A stretch of 34,301 nt of DNA from CAYZBM01 sp964476705 (GTDB taxonomy: Bacteria; Pseudomonadota; Alphaproteobacteria; Rickettsiales; UBA6187). The position numbers were made by a program, and so were the translations under genes. Location of the stretch: contig CAYZBM010000010.1 in the NCBI GenBank assembly GCA_964476705.1, positions 1 to 34,301 on the forward strand, given 5' to 3'. The notes beneath the pieces were generated by a model. The model had not been told where the DNA came from. It saw only the letters and a list, made by a program, of their open reading frames with translations, and searched no databases. Shown here one piece after another: positions 14,430 to 23,058 of this stretch (position 1 is its first letter; each line of letters starts with the position of its first letter).

Positions 14430-15776
14430 TTATAGATATCCCCGACACTCCTTAATCAAAATATCCAAATCCTGCTGATTTTTAGCTTCACAACGCATAA
14501 CCAAACAGCTTTGGGTGTTGGACGCACGAAGTAACCACCAACCAAGTGAACTACTTACCCTCACCCCATCAATATCAGAGTAAGGAATATTTTTTTCTTT
14601 TAGCTTTTGTTTAATATTTGTAATTATCCCGAATTTTTCTTCTTCAATTACATCTATCCGAATTTCAGGAGTAACAAAACTAACTGGTAACTCATCATAA
14701 AATAAGCTTAAGTCTTTTTCGGCAAATAAATTAATAACTTTTACAGCAGCATATATACCATCATCAAAATTATGATTATCGGCAAAAAAGATATGACCAC
14801 TTACCTCACCTGCCATTTGGGCATTTTCTTCTTTCATTTTAGCTTTAATTAAGGAATGACCACTTTTCCATAATATGGGAGTTCCGCCTTTTTGAGTGAT
14901 AAAATCAATTAGAAATTGGCTTGATTTTATATCAAAAATTATTTTAGCTTTGGCTTTAGCTTTAATTATACTACTGGATAATATTGTAACTAATTGATCA
15001 CCTTCGATAACTCTGCCCGACCGGTCAATAACTCCAATTCTGTCACCATCACCATCAAAGGCAATTCCTAAATCACATTTTTCTTTTTTTACAATATCTA
15101 TTAACTCTATTAAATTTTCTTTATCAGATGGATCTGGATGATGCGCCGGGAAAGTACCATCTATTTTACTATTAAGTAATATATGCTTGCCTGGCATTAA
15201 TTTAGTTAGTTCTTCAACAACAAAACCTGCAGCCCCGTTGCCTGGATCCCAAGCAATGGTTAAATTTTTAGGAGCAAAAGATAATTTATTTAATAACATT
15301 TTTATATAATCAGGATTCAGATCCTTTTTAATCACCTCACCTTGGCCACTTAAATATTTGCCAGATTCTGCAATTGCACCTAAATTTGTAATATCATCAC
15401 CATAAAAAGGACGATCCTTAAGTAAAAATTTAAAACCATTATGATTTGGCGGATTATGCGAACCAGTAATCATGATACCTGCAGTGGCTTTTAAAAATTT
15501 CACGGCAAAATAAACTAATGGTGTTGGCCCTACCCCAATATCATAAACTTTTACGCCACTATCTTTTAAACCATTAATTATATTTTTGGCTAAATCTGGC
15601 GACGATAACCTACCATCAAAACCAACAACTATACTATCAATATTACCAGCAAAATTAGCTGCAACTTTGGTCGCAAAACTTCTCGCTATATGATATGCAT
15701 CTTCATTATGCAAAGTTTCAGCAACTATACCTCTGATATCATAGGCTCTTAAAATAGTAGGATTTAATTTATGCAT
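14430..15776 (-). CDS. Phosphomannomutase/phosphoglucomutase
   Basis: A 448-residue alpha-D-phosphohexomutase interconverting hexose 1- and 6-phosphates for cell-surface sugar synthesis (AlgC/ManB type). The four active-site motifs are visible: the phosphoserine loop GIMITGSHNPPNHNGFK, the metal loop AFDGDGDRIGV, the sugar-specificity loop GEVSGHIFF, and the phosphate-binding RASNTQSCLVMRCE. The length fits the family. GEVSGH is the PMM/PGM form, distinguishing it from GlmM. The N-terminus LRAYDIRGIV is typical. It lies upstream of the Sel1-repeat gene on the same strand but 168 bases apart, and 31 bases downstream of an SDR gene, with which it may be co-transcribed. Confidence 0.92.
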   Translation of the reverse strand: MHKLNPTILRAYDIRGIVAETLHNEDAYHIARSFATKVAANFAGNIDSIVVGFDGRLSSPDLAKNIINGLKDSGVKVYDIGVGPTPLVYFAVKFLKATAGIMITGSHNPPNHNGFKFLLKDRPFYGDDITNLGAIAESGKYLSGQGEVIKKDLNPDYIKMLLNKLSFAPKNLTIAWDPGNGAAGFVVEELTKLMPGKHILLNSKIDGTFPAHHPDPSDKENLIELIDIVKKEKCDLGIAFDGDGDRIGVIDRSGRVIEGDQLVTILSSSIIKAKAKAKIIFDIKSSQFLIDFITQKGGTPILWKSGHSLIKAKMKEENAQMAGEVSGHIFFADNHNFDDGIYAAVKVINLFAEKDLSLFYDELPVSFVTPEIRIDVIEEEKFGIITNIKQKLKEKNIPYSDIDGVRVSSSLGWWLLRASNTQSCLVMRCEAKNQQDLDILIKECRGYL

Positions 15777-15807
15777 GTTTTATCACTCAAATGTTGAATT
15801 TTTATTA

Positions 15808-16578
15808 TTAAGATTTCATATTAGGTTTACCAGGAAGGCTTGCAAGTAAAGGTATTAAAAACTTAAGTGGTAGCAAATTAACTAATCTTATAAAGAAATA
15901 CATAGTTTTTGGAAAGACTATTAAAGCCTTATTCTTCTCTAATTCTTTTCTAATAATTTTAGCTGCTTTTTCTGCTTTCATTAAAAATGGCATCGGAAAT
16001 TTATTAACAGCGGTCATATTAGTTGCAATATAACCAGGAATAATTACACTTACATTAACTTTATATTTATGCAATAGCCCGCGTAAAGCTAGGCCATAAT
16101 ATCTAACTGCCGCTTTACTCGCACTATAAGTTGGCGAGCTAGGTAGAGCAATAAAACTTGCCATGGAGCTTACTATAGCAATTTGACCATTTTTCCTTGC
16201 TACCATATTATCAATTAATGGATGAATAGTATTAATTGCACCATCAACATTAGTTGCAAATAAGTCTTTAACTTGTTTTATATCTTCACCGCCCAAAGTT
16301 CCATAAGAAACTCCAGCATTAGCAATTACTAAATCTACCGGTGTTTTTTTATCTATATCTAAAAGCCAAGCAGCTAACTCATTTTCATCTCTTACATCTA
16401 AAATAGTAGTTATAACTACAGCGCCAAGATCTTTACATTTTGCAGCAACTTCCGCTAATCTTTCTGAGTTTCTCCCAGTTAAACATAATGTAACTCCAGG
16501 TCTTGCATACTCAAAAGCTAGAGCGGCCCCCAAACCACTACTTGCACCAGTAATTACTATAACTTTGGGGTTGCGCAT
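15808..16578 (-). CDS. Short-chain dehydrogenase/reductase
   Basis: A 256-residue classical SDR using NAD(P)H. Seen: the cofactor motif TGASSGLGAALA near the N-terminus, NAGVS (about 90-94), catalytic Ser in IVSSMASF, and the YSASK tyrosine-lysine pair. A hydrophobic C-terminal segment (MYFFIRLVNLLPLKFLIPLLA) suggests membrane association, as in SDRs acting on lipid substrates. It is 31 bases upstream of the phosphohexomutase gene and divergent from gmk. The substrate cannot be assigned. It is distinct from the FabG at 21194-21934. Confidence 0.9.
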   Translation of the reverse strand: MRNPKVIVITGASSGLGAALAFEYARPGVTLCLTGRNSERLAEVAAKCKDLGAVVITTILDVRDENELAAWLLDIDKKTPVDLVIANAGVSYGTLGGEDIKQVKDLFATNVDGAINTIHPLIDNMVARKNGQIAIVSSMASFIALPSSPTYSASKAAVRYYGLALRGLLHKYKVNVSVIIPGYIATNMTAVNKFPMPFLMKAEKAAKIIRKELEKNKALIVFPKTMYFFIRLVNLLPLKFLIPLLASLPGKPNMKS

Positions 16579-16650
16579 ATAAATCCTTTAATGTAGAGTT
16601 TTAAATTAATTTAAATTTATTACTTAAACAACATATTTAAAGCAATTTCC

Positions 16651-17274
16651 ATGGAACATTCTTTAGGCCGCCGCGGCTTTATGTTAATTTTATCCTCACC
16701 ATCTGGCGCTGGTAAAACCACAATCTCTAAATTACTTATCCAAAATGATGATAATATAACAATGTCTATCTCATATACAACCAGATCTATTAGAGCTGGC
16801 GAAGAAAATGGCAAAGATTATTATTTTGTTACACAAGATCAATTTAAAGAAAAAATAGCCCTAAATTATTTTTATGAATATGCCGAGGTATTTGGTAATT
16901 TATATGGCACTCCAAAACATTTTGTCGATCAAGCTCTAGATTCAGGACAAGATGTATTATTTGATATAGATTGGCAAGGAACCAGAAGATTAACTAATAT
17001 GGCCCACGAAGATATAGTAAGTATTTTTATTCTACCACCCTCTTTAGCGGAACTCGAAAGACGCCTAACTAATAGAGCTAAAGATAGTTCAGATACTATA
17101 GCCAAAAGAATGGAAAGAGCTATTGATGAAATTAGTCATTTTAATGAATATGATTACGTTATCATTAATGACTCTGTCGATTCTAGCCTTCAAAAAGTTT
17201 TATATATTTTAAAAGCTGAACGTTTAAAACGAACTAGACAACATGGTCTTATTGATTTTGTTAGTGGTTTTTAG
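16651..17274 (+). CDS. gmk: Guanylate kinase
   Basis: Converts GMP to GDP with ATP in nucleotide salvage and synthesis. The 207 residues match the family length. The P-loop SSPSGAGKTTISKLL lies near residue 15. SYTTRSIRAGEENGKDYYFV carries the GMP-binding arginines and tyrosine, and FLEYAEVFGNLYG-like residues (YEYAEVFGNLYGTP) complete the GMP site. DIDWQGTRRL and the lid segment RLTNRAKDSSDTIAKRM follow. It is convergent with plsY, five bases apart, and divergent from the SDR gene with a 72-base shared promoter region. Confidence 0.96.
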   Translation: MEHSLGRRGFMLILSSPSGAGKTTISKLLIQNDDNITMSISYTTRSIRAGEENGKDYYFVTQDQFKEKIALNYFYEYAEVFGNLYGTPKHFVDQALDSGQDVLFDIDWQGTRRLTNMAHEDIVSIFILPPSLAELERRLTNRAKDSSDTIAKRMERAIDEISHFNEYDYVIINDSVDSSLQKVLYILKAERLKRTRQHGLIDFVSGF

Positions 17275-17279
17275 AACCT

Positions 17280-17876
17280 CTATTCTGATTTTTTAGCAAA
17301 TTTATTTTCCGTACCATTTAACAAGCGGATAATATTTTCTTTATGTTTTACTATAACAATAACATTAATCATTACTGCTGCAACCGAGACTGAAAAAGGA
17401 GTATAAACTATAGCAATAGGTAATGAAATAAGAGCCGTTAAAACCGAAGCTAAAGAAACAATTCTGGTATATCTAAATATACCAAACCAACAAATAGCCA
17501 TAAAAATAAATACTGGAAAAGCTAAAACTAAATAAACCGCTGCACTAGTTGCAACACCCTTACCGCCTTTAAATTTTAACCAGTAAGAATATGTATGACC
17601 GATAACTACAAAAAAGGCCGCTATACTTTGGGTGGTAACATCTCCAAGTATTTTAGCAATAAGAACCGCAACAACACCCTTTAAAGCATCAAGTACTAAA
17701 GTAGTAGTAGCCAATCTCTTCCCGCAAATCCTTAAAACATTAGTAGCTCCTATATTTCCCGAACCATATTTAGTTATATCAATTTTAGCAAAAAATTTTG
17801 CTAGTAATAAACCAAAAGGAATCGAACCCAATAAATAAGAAATAACCATTACAAAAATATTTAAGCCTAACTCCAT
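17280..17876 (-). CDS. plsY: Acyl-phosphate:glycerol-3-phosphate acyltransferase PlsY
   Basis: First acylation step of phospholipid synthesis, transferring acyl from acyl-phosphate (made by PlsX) to glycerol 3-phosphate at the inner membrane. The 198-residue polytopic protein starts with SYLLGSIPFGLLLAKFF, has GSGNIGATNVLR (motif 1), KFKGGKGVATSAAVYL (motif 2) and a third loop with KHKENIIRLLNGTE. All family signatures are present. A separate R2 repeat lies between its start and mltG. It is not in an operon with plsX in this window. Confidence 0.95.
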   Translation of the reverse strand: MELGLNIFVMVISYLLGSIPFGLLLAKFFAKIDITKYGSGNIGATNVLRICGKRLATTTLVLDALKGVVAVLIAKILGDVTTQSIAAFFVVIGHTYSYWLKFKGGKGVATSAAVYLVLAFPVFIFMAICWFGIFRYTRIVSLASVLTALISLPIAIVYTPFSVSVAAVMINVIVIVKHKENIIRLLNGTENKFAKKSE

Positions 17877-17907
17877 AACAATTATCCTATTTTATCTTAT
17901 TTAAATA

Positions 17908-18042
17908 TTATAGATTAAAGTAAATTATTTATTAATTAAATATACTTTACAATGGATCCTGAAACAAGTTCAGGATATGTAGCATCATATAAATAATCTA
18001 ATAGTTATTGATTAAAAGTAAATTATTTATTGATCTACTATA
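17908..18042. repeat. R2 element overlapping the 3' end of mltG
   Basis: It contains ATCCTGAA-acaag-TTCAGGAT (17955-17975), then ATATGTAGCATCATA and TAAATTATTTATTGATC with TACTATA at the right end, as in the R2 copy at 8807-8991. The left end has TAGATTAAAGTAAATTATTT, a degenerate relative of the right end. On the minus strand the right terminal repeat supplies the last codons (I-V-D-Q) and TAA stop of mltG. Confidence 0.7.
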
Positions 18043-19010
18043 TTTTTTTTACGCCATAAAATAACATTTTTATTATGCTCTAATAAGGAGCTCGCAAAAT
18101 TATGCCCACCATTTCCATCAGCCACAAAATATAGTAAATTATTTTCTTCAGGATGCAAAGCAGCCAAAATAGATTTTTTACCAGGACTGGCTATAGGCAT
18201 TGGCGGTAAACCCAATTTTCTATAAGTATTATAAGGACTATCTATATTTAAATCTTCCCTTGTTAAACTTCTGTTTAAAACATACTCGCCTTTAGTTAAA
18301 GCATAAATTACCGTTGGATCAGTTTGCAGGAGCATATTTTTTTTCAGCCGGTTTAAAAATACCCCGGCTATTTTTTCTCTTTCACTATCAAGTGCTGTTT
18401 CTTTCTCAATTATAGAGGCGAAGATAATAACGTCATTTTTAGTTTTTATTAACTCATTTGGTACTCTCTCTTCCCAAACCTTATCTAATAAACCAGTCAT
18501 TGAATCTTTCATCCGCTGTATAATTTTATTTCTATTGTCGCCATAACTATAATTATAAGTTTCAGGCAATAACTCACCTTCATTAACTGGTATATTAATT
18601 TCACCGACCAGATAAGAATCCTCATTAATAATTTTTAGGATTTGGCTAACTGTAAAACCTTCAGGAATAGTAAGCTTTCTGACAAAGGTTTTTCCTGAAG
18701 CCATTTTTTTAAGTACAGATTTTGGAGATATTTCTCTAGTAAATTCATATTCTCCAGCTTGAATTCTATCGCTTAAATTGCTTATTTTTGCAATAAGCAC
18801 AAATAAATAAGGATATTTAATAATATTAGCGGATCCTAGTTCTTTGCTAATATTAATCAGGCTAGTTCCTGGTTTTATTATAATATTAGTATTTTGTCCT
18901 AAAGGACCTGAATTATTATAATAATTCTGAGAAAAGAAAAATAAAGACATAACCAAAATTAAGGTAAATAATAGTAAAGATATAAGAAACCTTTTTACCT
19001 TAGTTTTCAT
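18027..19010 (-). CDS. mltG: Endolytic murein transglycosylase MltG
   Basis: MltG cleaves nascent glycan strands and releases them from the membrane. Start taken at ATG 19010; a GTG two codons upstream (19016) is possible. About 327 residues: a cytoplasmic basic start, one transmembrane helix (about 7-26), a LysM-like region, then the YceG domain with IIFASIIEKETALDSEREKIAGVF, where Glu202 is the catalytic residue, and QTDPTVIYAL and SPYNTYRKLGLPPMPIASPG. It ends VDGNGGHNF-like (FVADGNGGHNFASSLLEHN). The last residues IVDQ and the stop codon lie inside an R2 repeat. It follows fabF, the conserved neighbour, with two R1 repeats between them. Confidence 0.95.
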   Translation of the reverse strand: MKTKVKRFLISLLLFTLILVMSLFFFSQNYYNNSGPLGQNTNIIIKPGTSLINISKELGSANIIKYPYLFVLIAKISNLSDRIQAGEYEFTREISPKSVLKKMASGKTFVRKLTIPEGFTVSQILKIINEDSYLVGEINIPVNEGELLPETYNYSYGDNRNKIIQRMKDSMTGLLDKVWEERVPNELIKTKNDVIIFASIIEKETALDSEREKIAGVFLNRLKKNMLLQTDPTVIYALTKGEYVLNRSLTREDLNIDSPYNTYRKLGLPPMPIASPGKKSILAALHPEENNLLYFVADGNGGHNFASSLLEHNKNVILWRKKNIVDQ

Positions 19011-19060
19011 TATCACCCAAATAACTTTTGCAGACTAATGTTTTTTAAAAAATACTATAC

Positions 19061-19185
19061 TTAAATTAGATTATTTTTGAGGGATTTTTAGGCGAAGCTT
19101 AGTCAAGATACCTTAAGTGTATTCTACATACACGAGGACAGCTTTGCTAGCCTTCAACGACAAAATCAGCAAAAAGAATCAATAC
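19061..19185 (-). repeat. R1 palindromic repeat, copy d
   Basis: A full-length R1 copy in tandem with the next one. The apical hairpin is GTGTAT-tctac-ATACAC, replacing CGTAC/GTACG of the copy at 8261-8385 while keeping the pairing. CTGTCCTCG and GGTATCTTGAC keep the conserved internal loop. It lies between fabF and mltG, in the direction of transcription. Confidence 0.85.
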
Positions 19186-19191
19186 TCGTAA

Positions 19192-19317
19192 TTAAATTAG
19201 ATTATTTTTGAGAGATTTTTAGGAGAAGGTTAGTAAAGATACCGCAGTGTATTCTTCATACATGAGGACAGCTTTACTAGCCTTCAACGACAAAATCACC
19301 AAAAAGAATCAATTTAA
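19192..19317 (-). repeat. R1 palindromic repeat, copy e, overlapping the fabF stop
   Basis: A 126-base copy with TTAAATTAGATTATTTTT at the left and AAAAAGAATCAATTTAA at the right. The last TTTAA contains the fabF stop codon (19316-19314). The apical hairpin is TGTAT/ATACA. On the minus strand the repeat begins right at the end of the fabF reading frame. Confidence 0.87.
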
Positions 19318-20576
19318 ACCTTCTTCATAACTAATGAAGCATTAGTCCCACCAAACCCAAATGAATTTGATAAAACTGCATTAAGTTTTTTCTCTTTTGC
19401 TTTATGCGGAACTAAATCTATTACTTCGCTTCCTTCTTCAGGATTATCTAAGTTAAGTGTTGGCGGTACTATACCATCTCTTAAAGCTAAAATCGAAAAT
19501 ATGGCTTCAACTCCACCTGCAGCTCCCAGTAAGTGACCAATAGATGATTTTGTTGATGACATAGTTAAAGATTTATTATTTTCAAATAATCTTCTTACCG
19601 CACCAAATTCTATCATATCACCCATAGGTGTTGAAGTGCCATGGGCATTAATATAGCCTATATCTTCAGAATTTAATCCAGCATTGCTTAAAGCCATTTT
19701 CATTGATCTAAATGCTCCGTCACCATTTGGTTCTGGTGAGGTTATATGGTAAGCATCGCCAGATAGACCATATCCTGCAACTTCAGCATAAATTGTAGCA
19801 CCACGAGCTTTTGCATGCTCATATTCTTCAAGCACTACTATACCTGCTCCTTCACCCATAACGAAACCGTCACGAGCCTTGTCCCAAGGACGAGAAGATT
19901 GAGCCGGATTATCATTAAAAGATGTAGATAGAGCTTTAATTGCTGAAAATCCTGCAATACCAACCCGGCATAAAGCCGATTCAGTACCACCTGCAACCAT
20001 TACATCCGCATCATTATAAGCAATTAGTCTTGCTGCATCACCTATCGCATGAGCGCCAGTTGAACAAGCCGTAACCACAGAATGGTTAGGGCCTTTAAAA
20101 CCATAACGAATTGAAACCTGACCTGAAGTTAAATTAATTAAACTTCCCGGAATAAAAAATGGACTAATTTTACGTAGACCACTTTCTTTAAGCAGTAAAG
20201 AATTTTGCTCAATCCAAGGAAGACCTCCTATACCTGAGCCAATCATAACTCCGGTACGGCATTTTTCTTCTTCAGTTTGTGGTTTCCAGCCAGAATCTTC
20301 AACCGCTTGTACAGCAGCCGCTACTCCAAAAATAATAAAATCATCATTACGGCGTAATTCTTTTGCTGGAATCCATTCTTCAGGATTAAAACCATCTTCT
20401 TGTTTTTCTTTGCTAGGTACTTCTCCAGCTACTTTTGCTGGAAGGTCAGACACATCAAATTTAGATATTTGTCTTAAGCCAGATTCCCCCCGCAGTAATC
20501 TCTGCCAAGTAGCATCGACTCCACAAGCAAGGGGGGTAACTAGACCTAACCCCGTCACTACAACGCGCCGTTTCAT
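19314..20576 (-). CDS. fabF: 3-oxoacyl-ACP synthase II (FabF)
   Basis: Condensing enzyme of type II fatty acid synthesis, elongating acyl-ACP with malonyl-ACP. 420 residues with the thiolase fold. Active-site Cys171 is in VTACSTGAHAIG, the first His in INAHGTSTPMGD, the second in SSIGHLLGAAGGVE, and the C-terminal gate is NSFGFGGTNASLV. The start ATGAAACGGCGC at 20576 has no clear Shine-Dalgarno. The order fabD-fabG-acpP-fabF-mltG is the common alphaproteobacterial arrangement. It follows acpP by 64 bases; its 3' end touches an R1 repeat. Confidence 0.97.
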   Translation of the reverse strand: MKRRVVVTGLGLVTPLACGVDATWQRLLRGESGLRQISKFDVSDLPAKVAGEVPSKEKQEDGFNPEEWIPAKELRRNDDFIIFGVAAAVQAVEDSGWKPQTEEEKCRTGVMIGSGIGGLPWIEQNSLLLKESGLRKISPFFIPGSLINLTSGQVSIRYGFKGPNHSVVTACSTGAHAIGDAARLIAYNDADVMVAGGTESALCRVGIAGFSAIKALSTSFNDNPAQSSRPWDKARDGFVMGEGAGIVVLEEYEHAKARGATIYAEVAGYGLSGDAYHITSPEPNGDGAFRSMKMALSNAGLNSEDIGYINAHGTSTPMGDMIEFGAVRRLFENNKSLTMSSTKSSIGHLLGAAGGVEAIFSILALRDGIVPPTLNLDNPEEGSEVIDLVPHKAKEKKLNAVLSNSFGFGGTNASLVMKKV

Positions 20577-20643
20577 AATATATTTTTTATATAGGTTAAA
20601 TTTTTAATTTAAATATTCAAAATTATAGCAAAATTTGGGCCTA

Positions 20644-20877
20644 AGCAGAAGCTGCTTCGATATATTTAACGGCATCTTCAAGAGTTACTATTTTTTCAGC
20701 TTTTTCATCAGGTATTTCGATACCAAATTCTTCTTCAAAAGCCATAACTAACTCAACTTGATCAAGACTGTCAGCGCCTAGATCATCAATGAAGCTTGCA
20801 TTAGAAGATACTTTAGACTCTTCTACATCAAGATGTTCAGCAACTATTTTTTTTACTCTACTTTCGATATCACTCAT
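20644..20877 (-). CDS. acpP: Acyl carrier protein
   Basis: The carrier for growing acyl chains. Start set at ATG 20877 (MSDIESRVKK), giving 77-78 residues, the normal ACP length; a TTG four codons upstream (20889) is unlikely. The stop codon is TAG at 20643-20641. The phosphopantetheine site is Ser37 in LGADSLDQVEL. The protein is strongly acidic, with FEEEFGIEIPDEKAEKI as expected for helices II-III. It has its own promoter at 20929-20956 in addition to possible read-through from fabG. Confidence 0.96.
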
Positions 20878-20928
20878 AGATATTTCCAACTTTTAAAATT
20901 ATATTTAAGGTTAAATTCATTAGGCTAG

Positions 20929-20956
20929 ATAATATGTTGAATTTGCAGAGAGTCAA
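20929..20956 (-). promoter_or_regulatory. acpP promoter
   Basis: On the minus strand TTGACT (20956-20951), a 16-base spacer and TATTAT (20934-20929) match five of six consensus positions at each box. Transcription would start near 20922, about 45 bases before the acpP ATG. Confidence 0.6.
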
Positions 20957-21193
20957 ACAATTTTTAACTGATTAAACACCTCACTACTTATTCAAGCAAT
21001 TATTCATAAAAATCAACTTCTTACTTAAGAAAAAAATAACGATATATTAATCTAGATACCACTGATAGTGTTATAAATTGGTTCTTTTTTAGAATTTTTA
21101 GATGAAGATTGGTTAATATCTCGCTGCATATTCTTCATACATGAGGACAGATTTACTGATCTTCAACGCTAAAATTACCAAAAAGAATCAATT
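20957..21193. other. fabG-acpP intergenic region
   Basis: Together with the acpP promoter this is a stretch of just over 300 bases without a gene. It holds an R1 repeat at 21074-21192 next to fabG and AT-rich sequence (20957-21073) in which nothing else is recognised. Confidence 0.6.
21074..21192 (-). repeat. R1 palindromic repeat, copy f, abutting fabG stop
   Basis: It begins on the minus strand with AATTGATTCTTTTTGG one or two bases after the fabG TAG (21196-21194). It keeps CTGTCCTCATGTATGAAG and the inverted ends, but the outer arms are diverged (AGAATTTTTAGATGAAG). It is read in the fabG direction. Confidence 0.82.
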
Positions 21194-21934
21194 CTAGACC
21201 ATAACCATGCCACCATTGACATGTATAGTCTGCCCAGTAACATACCCAGACTCATTACTTGCTAAATATAAAGCTGCATTTGCTATGTCATCTACTGACC
21301 CCAAATTTCCCGCAGGAATATTTTGTAAAATTTTAGCTCTTTGTTCTGCAGTTAACACTCTTGTCATCTCTGTATCAATAAAACCAGGGGCTATACAATT
21401 TATAGTAACTCCTCTTGATGCCACCTCTTGCGCTATAGATTTACTCATACCTATTATACCGGCTTTGGCTGCACAATAATTAGCTTGTCCTGGATTTCCA
21501 GTAATACCTACAACTGATGCTATATTGATAACCCGACCAAATTTACGTCTAAACATTTTTTTAACACATGCTCTATTTAAAATAAAAGTAGAGCGCAAAT
21601 TAGTATCAATAACCTGTTGCCACTCTTCATCTTTCATTCTCAAGATTAAATTATCTTTAGTAATTCCAGCATTACAAACTACTATATCTACAGCGCCAGT
21701 TAAGTTTTCAGCCTTATCAATTAAAGTATCGACCTGCTCTTTATCGCTTAAGTCAGCAGTAAGTACATAAACTCTTTCACCTAATTCTTTAGCTAAACTA
21801 TCTAAAGCTTCTTGCCTTCTGCCCGATAATATTACCACTGCACCTTGAGCATGAAATTTTTTAGCAATAGCCGCTCCGATACCACCACTTGCTCCAGTAA
21901 TTAAAGCTACTCTACCTTGTAAATTAAATATCAT
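21194..21934 (-). CDS. fabG: 3-oxoacyl-ACP reductase (FabG)
   Basis: NADPH-dependent reduction of 3-oxoacyl-ACP in the fatty acid cycle. 246 residues, a classical SDR: TGASGGIGAAIAKKF cofactor loop, CNAGITKDN (about 88-96), catalytic Ser in INIASVVGITG and YCAAKAG Tyr/Lys, and a C-terminal SGYVTGQTIHVNGGM that is diagnostic for FabG rather than generic SDRs. ATG 21934 follows AAAGGAA at a good distance. It lies 38 bases downstream of fabD and is probably in the same transcript. Confidence 0.97.
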   Translation of the reverse strand: MIFNLQGRVALITGASGGIGAAIAKKFHAQGAVVILSGRRQEALDSLAKELGERVYVLTADLSDKEQVDTLIDKAENLTGAVDIVVCNAGITKDNLILRMKDEEWQQVIDTNLRSTFILNRACVKKMFRRKFGRVINIASVVGITGNPGQANYCAAKAGIIGMSKSIAQEVASRGVTINCIAPGFIDTEMTRVLTAEQRAKILQNIPAGNLGSVDDIANAALYLASNESGYVTGQTIHVNGGMVMV

Positions 21935-21972
21935 TTTTATTTCCTTTTAATTATTTGTTATTGAAAGATTTA

Positions 21973-22917
21973 TTAAATAGTTCTAATAAATTCTTCGATA
22001 TCTTTAGGTACCTGCAAAGACACAGATTGCAAGCTACTATCTATACGTTTTACTAGACCTGATAAAACTTTTCCTGCGCCACATTCAACAATAAAGCCAA
22101 TATCTTTTTTAGCTAAATTTATTATGGATTCATTCCATCTGACCATGCCAGTTACTTGCTTTACCAGCAACTCTTTAATTTTTTCGGCATCTATTACCTC
22201 ATCTGCTGTAATATTAGCTATCAAAGGCACTATAGGTTTATTAACTGTAACTTGACTTAAAGCATCAGCCATAACCTCACCTGCTTTTTTAATTAAAGAA
22301 CTATGGAAAGGCGCACTTACTTGTAATTTAACCGCTCTTTTAACACCATTTTCTGCAGCAATATTTACAACCAAATCAATTGCGGCAATTTCACCACTTA
22401 AAACAATTTGTCCACCACCATTATCATTAGCCACTTCACAAATTCCGGCAACACTTGCTTTTTCACTAATAATTTTTGCCTGAGATAGATCAGCGCCAAT
22501 TAAAGCAACCATTCCACCCTTACCTTTAGGTACGGCTTCTTGCATAGCCCTACCTCTAGTTTTAAGTAGTCTTGCCGTATCGGCTAAAGAAATAGATCCA
22601 ACACTACAAAGAGCACTATATTCACCCAAAGAATGTCCAGCCACGTAAGAGGCTAATTCATTAATTTTTTTTCCCGATTGTTTTTCAAGTACTCTAACCA
22701 CCGCAACAGATACCGCCATTAAAGCTGGCTGAGTATTACTAGTATCGGTTAGTTCTTCTATTGTTCCTTCTGTCATGAGCTTAAATAGATTTTGTTTTAA
22801 AGCTTCATCAACTTCACGAAATACATCTCTAGCTTCGACAAAATTATCAGCTATTTCTTTGCCCATTCCAATTACTTGTGATCCTTGACCTGGAAATACT
22901 AACGCTCTTTTTTTCAT
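21973..22917 (-). CDS. fabD: Malonyl-CoA:ACP transacylase (FabD)
   Basis: Loads malonyl groups from CoA onto ACP. 314 residues: FPGQGSQVIGMGKE at the start, nucleophile elbow GHSLGEYSAL with the active-site Ser, QEAVPKGKGGMVALIG, and a histidine in VSAPFHSSLIKKAG completing the dyad. ECGAGKVLSGL is near the C-terminus. ATG 22917 is preceded by AAAGGAAG. It is the first gene of the fab operon, divergent from slt; a palindrome lies in the shared region. Confidence 0.97.
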   Translation of the reverse strand: MKKRALVFPGQGSQVIGMGKEIADNFVEARDVFREVDEALKQNLFKLMTEGTIEELTDTSNTQPALMAVSVAVVRVLEKQSGKKINELASYVAGHSLGEYSALCSVGSISLADTARLLKTRGRAMQEAVPKGKGGMVALIGADLSQAKIISEKASVAGICEVANDNGGGQIVLSGEIAAIDLVVNIAAENGVKRAVKLQVSAPFHSSLIKKAGEVMADALSQVTVNKPIVPLIANITADEVIDAEKIKELLVKQVTGMVRWNESIINLAKKDIGFIVECGAGKVLSGLVKRIDSSLQSVSLQVPKDIEEFIRTI

Positions 22918-22958
22918 ATGGATTTTATACTTCCTTTAGTTTTAAATTACTATAATTT

Positions 22959-22979
22959 ATCTATCTCATAAAGATAGAT
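22959..22979. promoter_or_regulatory. Palindrome between divergent fabD and slt
   Basis: ATCTATCT (22959-22966), five bases, AGATAGAT (22972-22979): a perfect eight-pair dyad in the 141-base region between fabD and slt. Its position suits an operator for one or both genes. No regulator can be named; it could equally be a small hairpin. Confidence 0.45.
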
Positions 22980-23058
22980 TGCTAAAGTTCATAATTGAAT
23001 TTATAACAATTTGCAAACAAGCAATTTACAAATTTTACTTAAAGTGAAGAAAATTATA

